Translations under genes and position numbers: made by a program
The notes under the pieces: generated by a model
What the model was told of the DNA's origin: nothing
Databases searched by the model: none
The model's input: only the letters and a program-made list of their open reading frames with translations
Assembly: GCA_003852775.1 (NCBI GenBank)
Contig: RDDZ01000126.1
Location: forward strand, 1-64,000
Reading direction: 5' to 3'
Length of the DNA: 64,000 nucleotides
DNA from: Microbacteriaceae bacterium
GTDB lineage: Bacteria; Actinomycetota; Actinomycetes; Actinomycetales; Microbacteriaceae
Shown: positions 51,432-59,455 of the stretch, one piece after another
How positions within the stretch are numbered: the first letter of the stretch is position 1
Layout: every line of letters begins with the position of its first letter

Positions 51432-52210
51432 TGGCCGAGGTCACCCAGGCTCCCGCGGCGCGCACCACGGATGCAGCGCCCGTCATCTCGGTGCGCGACG
51501 CCGGCATTCGATTCAAGCGCAACCGCTCCTCCCGCCGCAGCTTCAAGGACCTGTTCGCGGGGCGCAACCGCCGCACCCGCCCGGGCGAGTTCTGGGCGCT
51601 GCGGAACGTGAGCTTCGACGTCCTGCCCGGCGAGGCGATCGGCGTCGTGGGCCGCAACGGTCAGGGCAAGTCGACGCTGCTCAAGCTCGTGGCGCAGGTC
51701 GTCTACCCCGACGAGGGCCGCGTCGCCGTGGACGCGGGCGTCGCGCCGCTCATCGAGATCACGGGCGGCTTCGTCGCCGACCTCTCGGTGCGCGACAACG
51801 TGTATCTGACCGCCGGGCTGCACGGCATGACGAAGCGGGAGATCGACGAGCGCTTCGACGAGATCATCGAGTTCGCCGAGATCGCGGACTTCGTCGACAC
51901 CCCCTACAAGCACCTGTCGAGCGGCATGAAGGTGCGCATCGCCTTCGCCGTGATCTCGCGCCTCGAGGAGCCCGTGATCCTCGTCGACGAGGTGCTCGCG
52001 GTGGGCGATAAGGCGTTCCGCGAGAAGTGCTACACGCGCATCGAGGAGCTGCTCGCGGGGGGCCGCACCCTGTTCTTCGTGTCGCACAACGAGCGCGACC
52101 TGCTGCGCTTCTGCACGCGCGGCCTGTACCTCGACAAGGGCGGGCTCGTGCTCGACGCGCCCATCCGCGAGGTCGTCGACCGCTACAACGCCGACTACGG
52201 CGCGCGCTGA
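51431..52210 (+). CDS. Polysaccharide/teichoic acid ABC exporter ATPase
   Basis: A 259-residue TagH/Wzt-type ATPase: Walker A GRNGQGKSTLL, signature LSSGMKVRIAFAVIS, Walker B VILVDEVLAVGD, His in FVSHNERDL. It has no C-terminal carbohydrate-binding domain, so substrate recognition must rest with the permease or lipid carrier. Confidence 0.9.
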   Translation: MAEVTQAPAARTTDAAPVISVRDAGIRFKRNRSSRRSFKDLFAGRNRRTRPGEFWALRNVSFDVLPGEAIGVVGRNGQGKSTLLKLVAQVVYPDEGRVAVDAGVAPLIEITGGFVADLSVRDNVYLTAGLHGMTKREIDERFDEIIEFAEIADFVDTPYKHLSSGMKVRIAFAVISRLEEPVILVDEVLAVGDKAFREKCYTRIEELLAGGRTLFFVSHNERDLLRFCTRGLYLDKGGLVLDAPIREVVDRYNADYGAR

Positions 52211-52251
52211 CCTTCCGGGCGAGGTCGCAGCATCCGGACGGGGCCGTCGCG

Positions 52252-52257
52252 TAGCGT
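52252..52257 (+). promoter_or_regulatory. -10 box TAGCGT of a leaderless gene
   Basis: TAGCGT six bases before the ATG at 52264. Confidence 0.45.
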
Positions 52258-52263
52258 GGAGTC

Positions 52264-53127
52264 ATGCTCGACCCGGCCGACGCCCCCGCGCCCCGTGACG
52301 GGGCGGAGGGCGAGCTCGTGCCCGCCGACACCGCGACGCTCTCGCGCATCGACGCGATCCTCGACCGCGTCATGTCGGTGCAGCGCCCGGCCGTGCTCGC
52401 GCACCTGCGGGGCATCCGCTCGAAGTACCCGGACGCGACCCCCGAGCAGGTGCTCCGCGTGCTCGAGCGGCGCTACCTGACGACCGTCACGACGAGCGGC
52501 GCGGGCGTCGGCGTCGCGGCCGCGGTGCCCGCCGTCGGCACGGGCGCGGCCCTCGCCATCTCGGGCGCCGAGACGGTGCTGTTCCTCGAATCGACGGCGC
52601 TCTTCGCCCAGTCGGTGGCCGAGCTGCACGGCATCCCCGTGGAGGATCCCGACCGGGCGCGCGCACTCGTGCTCGCGATGGTCGTCGGCGGCCCGTCGCA
52701 GGAGCTTATCCTGCAGTTCACCGGCCAGGCGACCGGCCGCGGCCCCGCGAAGCCCGAGTTCTGGGGCACGCTCATCGCGAAGAACCTCCCGCGCACGGCC
52801 GTCGCCCAGTTCATGGACCGCGTTCGCAAGGTCTACCTGCCGCGCATGATGGCCTCGGCTGGCGGTGGGATCGTCGGCCGCGTGCTGCCCTTCGGTGTGG
52901 GCGCGGTCGTGGGCGGCGCCGCGAACCAGATCCTCGGCCGCCGCGTCGTCAAGACCGCGCGCACGGCGTTCGGCCCTCCCCCGCCTCGCTTCCCCGAGAG
53001 CACGCAGCCGAAGGTCGTCGCGCCCGGGCCGCGGGCGTCGCGCCGCGCGGAACGCGCGGTCGCCGCGGGCGAGCGCCGCGCCATCCGCGCCGCGAAGCGG
53101 AAGGCTCCCCCGCCGCCGAGCGCCTGA
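52264..53127 (+). CDS. Conserved membrane-associated protein, possibly EcsC-like
   Basis: A 287-residue protein with a soluble N-terminus (LDRVMSVQRPAVLAHLRGI), Gly/Ala-rich hydrophobic stretches (GVGVAAAVPAVGTGAALAIS; MMASAGGGIVGRVLPFGVGAVVGGA) and a basic tail. The glycine-rich segments recall EcsC-family proteins, but this is uncertain. Leaderless; stands between the exporter and the CDP-glycerol transferase genes. Confidence 0.6.
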   Translation: MLDPADAPAPRDGAEGELVPADTATLSRIDAILDRVMSVQRPAVLAHLRGIRSKYPDATPEQVLRVLERRYLTTVTTSGAGVGVAAAVPAVGTGAALAISGAETVLFLESTALFAQSVAELHGIPVEDPDRARALVLAMVVGGPSQELILQFTGQATGRGPAKPEFWGTLIAKNLPRTAVAQFMDRVRKVYLPRMMASAGGGIVGRVLPFGVGAVVGGAANQILGRRVVKTARTAFGPPPPRFPESTQPKVVAPGPRASRRAERAVAAGERRAIRAAKRKAPPPPSA

Positions 53128-53204
53128 CGCGCGTCTCGTCTCGTCCACAGCCACCGACAGCAGCGGTCATCCCTCGAACGCGCCTTCGGGTCCGGGGTCG
53201 CCCC

Positions 53205-53210
53205 TAGCGT
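53205..53210 (+). promoter_or_regulatory. -10 box TAGCGT of a leaderless gene
   Basis: TAGCGT seven bases before the ATG at 53218. Confidence 0.45.
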
Positions 53211-53217
53211 CACCGAC

Positions 53218-53484
53218 ATGGAGCCGTATCGCGTCCCGTTCGCGTTCGACCGCCGCGACGCGCCCCGCTACGTGCTGCGCAATCGCGGCACCGAGACCGT
53301 GCGCGGCGTCACGGCCACGCTGCTCGGCAGCGGCCTCATGCCCGCGGGGCATCCGCGCGCCCTCGCCCCCGGCGACGAGCTCGAGCTGCGCATCCGCGGC
53401 GACGACCTGGCACGCGACACGACCCTCGTCATCCGGTGGCTCCGGCCGAGCGGCGAGGAGTACCTGTGGCGGATCGCGTTCTAG
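53218..53484 (+). CDS. Small protein of unknown function (88 residues)
   Basis: An 88-residue soluble protein (starts MEPYRVPFAFDRRDAPRYV) with mainly strand-like sequence, YVLRNRGTETVRGVTATLLG and DTTLVIRWLRPSGEEYLW, suggesting a small beta-sandwich. No family is recognised. The -10 spacing and codon use support a real gene. It ends six bases from the convergent transferase gene. Confidence 0.65.
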   Translation: MEPYRVPFAFDRRDAPRYVLRNRGTETVRGVTATLLGSGLMPAGHPRALAPGDELELRIRGDDLARDTTLVIRWLRPSGEEYLWRIAF

Positions 53485-53490
53485 CGCGGG

Positions 53491-54792
53491 TCAGTCGCCC
53501 GAGGCGGGCATGCCCTCCTCGTCTTCGTCGTCGTCGAACGGGTCGGACTCGGAGGTGCGGGGGTCGCCGGCATGGATCGCGGCGAAGCGCTCCCACTCCG
53601 CGATGAGCTTCTCGACGGCGGCGTGGAAGCGCGCGGTCGCGGCACCCGGGGTGGTGTCGCCGAAGTGGTGCTGCGACCAGTGCGCGAGCGTCTCGCGGGC
53701 CTCGGGGTCGTTGAGCGCGCGATCGACAGCCGCGAGCACGTCGCGCGCCCCCTCCGCGGTCAGCCACTCGGCGGCGCCGAGGTAGCCCTGCTCGTCGACC
53801 TCCGCATCCGGCGACACGGGACGGGTCACGAGGATGGGCTTGCCCACGGCGAGACGGTCGTAGACCATCGCCGAGATGTCGGTGATCGCGACGTCGGCGT
53901 CGGCGAGCTGCCAGCCGAGCTGCGGGCCGTCGTCGTAGACGTGGTGGGCGTCCGGGTCGGCGGCGTTGGCGGCCGCGATCGCGGCGATGATGCTCTGGTT
54001 GGCCTCGCGGTACTCGCGGTCGATCACGCCGGAGCGCGGATGCGGGCGGTACACGAGCCGGTGCTCGGGCGAGGAGAGCACGGCCTCCGCGATCGCGAGA
54101 CCGTGCGACGCGATGGACCCGTAGGCCGCTGCGGGGCGATCGCCCTCCCACGTGGGTGCGTAGAGCACGACGGTGCGGCCGTCCCTCGGGTAGGGCACCT
54201 CGCCCGCGAAGTGGTCGGCCTGCGGGCGACCGATCGGGATGGCCTTCGTGGCGACGTCGTAGCCCCAGAGCTTCGCCGAGAGACGATCGATGGCGGCCTG
54301 ACCGGCGACCAGCGCGTAGTCGTACGCCTTGAACTGGTTCGTGGTCATGTACATCTTGTCGGACTCGCCGTGGTTGATGAACACGTGCCACATGCGCCCG
54401 TACCGGAACATCTGGAAGTTCTTCATGTTCTGGTTGACGTAGAAGACGATGCGCACGTCGTGGCGGCCGACGAACGCCTCGAGGTCGGTCACGCGGCGGC
54501 AGTAGACGACCGGAACGGGGGCCTCGTCCTTCAGCGTGAGCGTCGCCCCCGGGCTGCGCGTGATGATCGTCACGGGGTGCTTCTTCGCCAGCTCCGCGAG
54601 CGGCCCGTACCACTGGCGGATCTGGTACAGGTTCACGCGCGTGTCGGCGAAGTAGACGGCGACGTGCACCTCGGCGGGCTCGCCGGTGCCCTCGGTCTCG
54701 ATGCGGTGCGCGAGCTCTCGTCGCGTGTTGCGCGACTTCAGCGCGTTCGTGAGGACCTTCCGCGCGGCCCTCAGGTCGCTCGCGATTCCCAT
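53491..54792 (-). CDS. CDP-glycerol glycerophosphotransferase-like enzyme (TagB/TagF family)
   Basis: A 433-residue GT-B enzyme adding polyol phosphate units to a wall polymer. Motifs: FINHGESDKMYMTTNQFKAY, VLYAPTWEGDRPAAAYGSI, YRPHPRSGVI and the UDP/CDP-site VAITDISAMVYDRLAVGKPI. The C-terminus is an acidic tail (DDDEDEEG). GGGGGAGGATC precedes the ATG at 54792. Acts on the cytoplasmic membrane face; precise polymer unknown. Confidence 0.85.
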   Translation of the reverse strand: MGIASDLRAARKVLTNALKSRNTRRELAHRIETEGTGEPAEVHVAVYFADTRVNLYQIRQWYGPLAELAKKHPVTIITRSPGATLTLKDEAPVPVVYCRRVTDLEAFVGRHDVRIVFYVNQNMKNFQMFRYGRMWHVFINHGESDKMYMTTNQFKAYDYALVAGQAAIDRLSAKLWGYDVATKAIPIGRPQADHFAGEVPYPRDGRTVVLYAPTWEGDRPAAAYGSIASHGLAIAEAVLSSPEHRLVYRPHPRSGVIDREYREANQSIIAAIAAANAADPDAHHVYDDGPQLGWQLADADVAITDISAMVYDRLAVGKPILVTRPVSPDAEVDEQGYLGAAEWLTAEGARDVLAAVDRALNDPEARETLAHWSQHHFGDTTPGAATARFHAAVEKLIAEWERFAAIHAGDPRTSESDPFDDDEDEEGMPASGD

Positions 54793-54947
54793 GCGTGATC
54801 CTCCCCCTCCGCGGGCGCCGAGGCGCCCGAACAATTACACCAGCACGTTCCGGGGCCGACCGGCCGGACGGCGGCATCGTTACCGATCGGTTGCGCGTGG
54901 GACCTTCGGCACTGCACGCGCCTCGCCACCTCCGCTCGGATGAGAAC

Positions 54948-55423
54948 ATGGCCACCTCACCCGTCACGCGCCTGACCGACGACCAGTGCTGGGCCCTACT
55001 GGAGCGCGAGCGCTTCGGTCGGCTCGCCACCAGCGCGCTCGGCGTCCTGGACGTCACCCCCCTCAACTACGTCGCGTGGGACCGCACCCTCCTGCTGCGC
55101 ACCGCCCCCGGCTCCAAGCTGCTCGAGCTCACCGTCAACCCGGACGTCGCGTTCGAGATCGACGGGCGCGAGACCGGCTTCGCGTGGAGCGTCGTGCTCA
55201 AGGGGAAGGCGCGCATGATCACCAACCCCGTCGAGATCGCCGAGGCGGAGCGCGCGGGCCTGCGCAACCAGCTCGACACCGAGAAGCCGATCTGGGTGCG
55301 CATCGAGCCCACGCAGGTCTCGGGCGCCACTTCGTGTTGAGCGAGCAGCCGACCACCCCGCCGCCGCCCCCGTCGGGCGCGTCCTGGGCTGACGCCCCGG
55401 GGCCGCGCACGTACACGATCTGA
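54948..55423 (+). pseudogene. PPOX-family flavoprotein gene with C-terminal frameshift
   Basis: From ATG 54948 the frame encodes a pyridoxamine-5-phosphate-oxidase-like protein (LTDDQCWALLERERFGRLAT, LELTVNPDVAFEIDGRE, RIEPTQVSG), then ends early with ATSC and a TGA at 55340. Shifting one base near 55325 restores a tail HFVLSEQPTTPPPPPSGASW... that runs to a TGA at 55423; GRxF.L after TQVSG is what this family normally shows. So either a base is missing in the sequence or the gene is naturally frameshifted. The flavin-binding core is intact, and the short product of 130 residues may still fold. Confidence 0.6.
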
Positions 55424-55496
55424 GTCCCACGGCACGCGCGACGAGGTGCGCGACGCATGCCCCGCATCCGGGGGTGCGCGTGACAGAATCGTGCCG

Positions 55497-58271
55497 ATGC
55501 CTGCGACCTTCACCTTCGGCGCGGGCAACGCCCGAAAGCTGCTCCGCCTGCCGCTCTACGCCCTCGGCGCGCTTGCCGCGTTGCTCGTGCCCCGCAGCGC
55601 GCGGCTCTGGGTGTTCGGATGCGGCATCGGGCTCGGCGAGGGCGCGCTGCCGCTCTACCGCCTCGCGCGCGAGACCCTCGACGAGCGCACGCGCCTCGTG
55701 TGGCTCGCGACGACGGACGCCGAGCTCGCGGAGGCGACCGCGCGCGGACTCGACGCGGTCGCGAAGGGCTCGTGGCGCGGCTTCTGGCTGACGCTGCGCG
55801 CCCGCGTCGTCGTCGTGACCCACGGCTACGGCGACGTGAACCGCTACGGCACGAGCGGCGCGTTCGTCGTGCAGCTGTGGCACGGCATCCCGCTCAAGAA
55901 GCTGCACCTCGACTCCCCCGCGACGCTCAAGATCCGCGGCGTGCCCGACCACCGCTACGTGCGCGCGCTGCTCGCGCGGGCCTACCGCTTCGCGGGGCGC
56001 GGCATCGACCTCTTCCCCGTCGCCTCGGAGCTCGTGGCGCCGCGCATCGCGAGCGCCTTCGGGGTGCGCCCTGACCGCATCCGGGCGATCGGCGACATCC
56101 GCGACGACGCGCTGCTCGGCCGCGACCCCGCCGAGGTGCGCGCCGACGCGCGCATGCTGCTCGCGGATGCCGCGGGCCCCATCGACGACGCCACGCGCGT
56201 CGTGCTGTACGCCCCGACCTGGCGGGACGGCGCGCCCGACCCGGGTGCCCCGACGGGCGAGGAGTGGCGGATGATCGCCCGCTGGCTCGAGGCGCGCGAC
56301 GCCGTGCTGCTCGTGCGCGCGCACCCGCTCGGCCTCGGCGACTACGCCGCGGGCCCCGGGGTCTCCGACCGCATCCGGATGCTCGGCAGCGCGGAGCTCG
56401 TCGACGTCACCCCCGCCCTCGCGGGCGTCGACGCGCTCGTCACCGACTACTCGTCGATCGCGTACGACTACGCGCTCACCGACGGGCCCATGGTGTTCTT
56501 CGCCCCCGACGTCGAGGCATACGCGCGAAAGCGCGGGCTATACGAGAACTACCGCACCTTCAGCGACGACCGCTACGTCACGAGCTGGCAGCACGTGCTC
56601 GAGCACCTCGACGCGATCGGCACCGACACCGAGCTCGGCCGCAGCATCGCACGCCACACGGTGTGGCTGCGCGAGGAGCACGTCGACCGGCTCGACGGCC
56701 GCAGCGCCGAGCGCGTGCTCGCAGAGATCCTCACGCGCACCGGCACGCCCGTCGAGGTCCACGTGCCCGACGGGCGCCTTCCCCGCGCGCGCGTCGTCGA
56801 GGCGCACTTCGAGGAGGCCGCCGACGGCCCCGCCCTGCGGCTCACGGTCGCCGACCCCGTGCGCCCCGTCGACGTCGTGCGGCTCGAGGGTTCCCGCGCC
56901 CGCGTCGATGCGCCCGTGGAGGCCGGCGGCAGCCTGAGCGTGCGTCTGCCGCTGCTCACCGACCGCTGGGGCGCGACGGGCCTCGCCCTCCCCTCGGGCG
57001 CGTACCGCGTGTACCTCGAGGGCGAGGTCCCGACGAGCCGGCTGCACGTCGACACCGAGCTGCCGGGCCGGTTCACGCATCCGCTCTTCCACGCCGAGCT
57101 GCGCGCGGAGGGCGGCGGCCTCGTGCTGTCCGTGTCGCCCCCGCTCGCCGACGACGAGCGGGGCGCCCGCAATCAGCGCCGTCTCGAGCGGGAGTACCGT
57201 CGCTCCACGCCGACGCCCGAGGACGCCGTGTTCCTGGAGAGCTTCTACGGTCAGTCCGCCTCGGACAACCCGCTCGGCATCGCACGCACGCTGCGCCGGA
57301 TGCGGCCGGACGTCGCGCGCTACTGGAGCGTCGTCGACGGCTCGGTGGCGATCCCCGAGGGCGACATCCGACTCATCGAGGGCAGCCGCGAGTGGTGGCG
57401 CGTGCGGGGTGCCGCGCGCGTGCTCATCGTCAACGACTGGCTGCGCAAGCGCTACCGCAAACGACCCCACCAGCACGTGCTCCAGACGTGGCACGGCACG
57501 ATGCTCAAGCGTCTCGGCCTCGACCGCCCGAACGTCGGGCTCCGCACGCGCATCGCCGTGAAGCGCGAGAGCGCCCGCTGGGACGCCCTGCTCGCGCAGA
57601 ACGCGTACAGCGCGCGCATCTTCCGCTCCGCCTACGCGTTCACGCGCGGCACGTGGGACGAGGGCTACCCGCGCAACGACCGTCTCATCTCGGGCGCGGA
57701 TGCGGACGGCATCCGTCGGGCGGTCGGCATCCCCGACGGCGCGCGCGTCGTGCTCTACGCGCCCACCTGGCGCGACGACCGCACCGAGATGGTCGACTAC
57801 CTCGACCTCACGAGCTTCGCGCGGGAGCTCGGGCCCGATCACGTGCTGCTCGTGCGCGGGCACTCGCGCACCCTCCGCTACGGGCGCGACCTCGAGGCGG
57901 ACGGGCTCATCGACGTCACGAGCTACCCCAACGTCGCCGACCTGCTCGAGGTGGCGGACGTGCTCGTGACCGACTACTCCTCGGTCATGTTCGACTTCTC
58001 GGCGACCGGGCGCCCCGTCGTGTTCTTCACGCCCGACCTCGCCCACTACAGCTCCGACCTGCGCGGGTTCTACTTCGACCTGCTCGCAGAGGCCCCGGGC
58101 CCCGTCGTGCGCACGCGCGAGGAGCTGCTCGACGCGATCCGGGATGCCGAGACCGCGCGCGCACGCTACCGCCAGCAGGCGATGCGCTGGCGCGAGCGCT
58201 TCACGCCCCTCGACGACGGCGACGCGGGGCGTCGGGTCGTGCAGCGGATGATCGACGCGGGCTGGCTGTAG
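55497..58271 (+). CDS. Double-domain CDP-glycerol glycerophosphotransferase-like protein
   Basis: A 924-residue protein with two GT-B glycerophosphotransferase modules. Module 1: VQLWHGIPLKKLHLDSP (about 125), VLYAPTWRDG, VTDYSSIAYDYALTDGP (about 314). Module 2: LQTWHGTMLKRLGLD (about 662), VLYAPTWRDD, VTDYSSVMFDFSATGRP (about 823). Between them lies a strand-rich linker (about 425-590). The ordinary protein has one such module. Both have the catalytic His of WHG and the DYSS phosphate site. The ATG is seven bases after a weak CAGAAT. It could polymerise two different units or link and extend. Confidence 0.88.
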   Translation: MPATFTFGAGNARKLLRLPLYALGALAALLVPRSARLWVFGCGIGLGEGALPLYRLARETLDERTRLVWLATTDAELAEATARGLDAVAKGSWRGFWLTLRARVVVVTHGYGDVNRYGTSGAFVVQLWHGIPLKKLHLDSPATLKIRGVPDHRYVRALLARAYRFAGRGIDLFPVASELVAPRIASAFGVRPDRIRAIGDIRDDALLGRDPAEVRADARMLLADAAGPIDDATRVVLYAPTWRDGAPDPGAPTGEEWRMIARWLEARDAVLLVRAHPLGLGDYAAGPGVSDRIRMLGSAELVDVTPALAGVDALVTDYSSIAYDYALTDGPMVFFAPDVEAYARKRGLYENYRTFSDDRYVTSWQHVLEHLDAIGTDTELGRSIARHTVWLREEHVDRLDGRSAERVLAEILTRTGTPVEVHVPDGRLPRARVVEAHFEEAADGPALRLTVADPVRPVDVVRLEGSRARVDAPVEAGGSLSVRLPLLTDRWGATGLALPSGAYRVYLEGEVPTSRLHVDTELPGRFTHPLFHAELRAEGGGLVLSVSPPLADDERGARNQRRLEREYRRSTPTPEDAVFLESFYGQSASDNPLGIARTLRRMRPDVARYWSVVDGSVAIPEGDIRLIEGSREWWRVRGAARVLIVNDWLRKRYRKRPHQHVLQTWHGTMLKRLGLDRPNVGLRTRIAVKRESARWDALLAQNAYSARIFRSAYAFTRGTWDEGYPRNDRLISGADADGIRRAVGIPDGARVVLYAPTWRDDRTEMVDYLDLTSFARELGPDHVLLVRGHSRTLRYGRDLEADGLIDVTSYPNVADLLEVADVLVTDYSSVMFDFSATGRPVVFFTPDLAHYSSDLRGFYFDLLAEAPGPVVRTREELLDAIRDAETARARYRQQAMRWRERFTPLDDGDAGRRVVQRMIDAGWL

Positions 58272-58275
58272 CGGG

Positions 58276-59322
58276 TCAGGACTCGGTGCGCGAGGTGTCG
58301 ACAGCGTCGCGTGCACCACGCAGCACGCCGAGGATGAAGCCCGAGCCCCAGCTCACGTGCATGACGGCGATCGCGTAGGCGACCCGCAGGCGGGCGAGCG
58401 CGTCGCCGGGCGAGCGCACGGCGGCGAACGCGAGGAGCGCGAGGTAGAGCACGGGGCCGAGGTACACGAGTGCGAGCACCCACGCGAGCCATCCGCTCAC
58501 GAGACCCGTGAGCAGGAGCGGGGCGACGAGCACGCACAGCGCGAGGTCGATCACGAAGAGCGGCGGCGCGAAGTAGCGCGGCGAGTTGCGCGCCTTGAGC
58601 CGGCGCACGAGCTCCCCGCGCCAGATGCCCGTCGCCCAGAACTGGCGCATGAGGGCGCCCCAGCTCGAACGCGGCCAGTAGCGCACCTTGAGCGCGGGGT
58701 CGAACCACACGAGGTGACCCGAGCTGCGCAGACGGTAGTTGAGCTCCCAGTCCTCGCCGCGGCGGAGCGTCACGTCGTAGCCCCCGACCTCGCGCAGCAC
58801 CGCCGCGTCCATGACGCCGAGGTAGGCCGATTCCGCGGGGCCCTCCTCGACGGCGTCGTCGTCGTGGTAGCTCGCGCCGCCGAGCCCGAAGCGGCTGTTG
58901 TAGGCGCGCGCGATGGCCGCCTGCACGCCGGGTCTGCCGGCGGCCGCCATGACGCCGCCGACGCTCGCCGCGCCCGTGCGCGCGAGCGTCTCGACCCCGC
59001 GACGCGTGTAGTCCGGCGAGAGCTCGGTGTGGGCGTCGACGCGCACGATGATCGGGTACCGCGCCGCCTCGATCGCGAGGTTGAGCCCGATCGGGATGTC
59101 CATGCCGGGGTTCTCGACGACGCGGATGCGGGGGTCGGCGGCCACGAGACCGGCCACGACCTCGGAGGTGCCGTCGGTCGACGGCCCGAGGGCGAGGATC
59201 ACCTCGACGGGGCCCGGGTAGTCCTGCTCGAGCACGGAACCCACGGCGTCGGCGATGTACGCGACCTCGTTGAGCACAGGCATGACATACGAGACACCGG
59301 GCGCCGGGTCCGGCTCTGCCAT
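58276..59322 (-). CDS. Glycosyltransferase family 2, membrane-anchored
   Basis: A 348-residue GT2 enzyme: VSYVMPVLNEVAYIADAVGS at the start, IIVRVDAHTELSPDYTRRGV (DxD-like DAH), RRGEDWELNYRLR, and three C-terminal hydrophobic segments. It resembles ExoA/succinoglycan-type transferases. AGGAGGACGC precedes the ATG; TAGGCT lies about 36 bases further up. It ends four bases from the convergent double transferase, fitting a wall-polymer region. Confidence 0.87.
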   Translation of the reverse strand: MAEPDPAPGVSYVMPVLNEVAYIADAVGSVLEQDYPGPVEVILALGPSTDGTSEVVAGLVAADPRIRVVENPGMDIPIGLNLAIEAARYPIIVRVDAHTELSPDYTRRGVETLARTGAASVGGVMAAAGRPGVQAAIARAYNSRFGLGGASYHDDDAVEEGPAESAYLGVMDAAVLREVGGYDVTLRRGEDWELNYRLRSSGHLVWFDPALKVRYWPRSSWGALMRQFWATGIWRGELVRRLKARNSPRYFAPPLFVIDLALCVLVAPLLLTGLVSGWLAWVLALVYLGPVLYLALLAFAAVRSPGDALARLRVAYAIAVMHVSWGSGFILGVLRGARDAVDTSRTES

Positions 59323-59393
59323 GCGTCCTCCTGTGCCCGCGGGTGCGGCTCGGTCGAGCCTAGCAACGCGCGATCCCGTGTCAGGGATGCGAC

Positions 59394-59441
59394 GGCCCCC
59401 GTCGCGCGACCCGGGGGAACGGAGGTCGCGCGGCGGGGGCC
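59394..59441 (-). terminator. Terminator-like hairpin after htrA
   Basis: An 18-bp stem, GGCCCCCGTCGCGCGACC against GGTCGCGCGGCGGGGGCC with one G-T wobble, and a 12-base loop, 15 bases past the htrA stop. Confidence 0.6.
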
Positions 59442-59455
59442 GGGTTCGGCGAGGG

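Noticed and set aside
56264..58378. Long alternative frames on both strands across the double glycerophosphotransferase
   Set aside because: Low-complexity Arg/Ala/Pro translations with no motifs; the 55497-58271 frame is clearly the gene.
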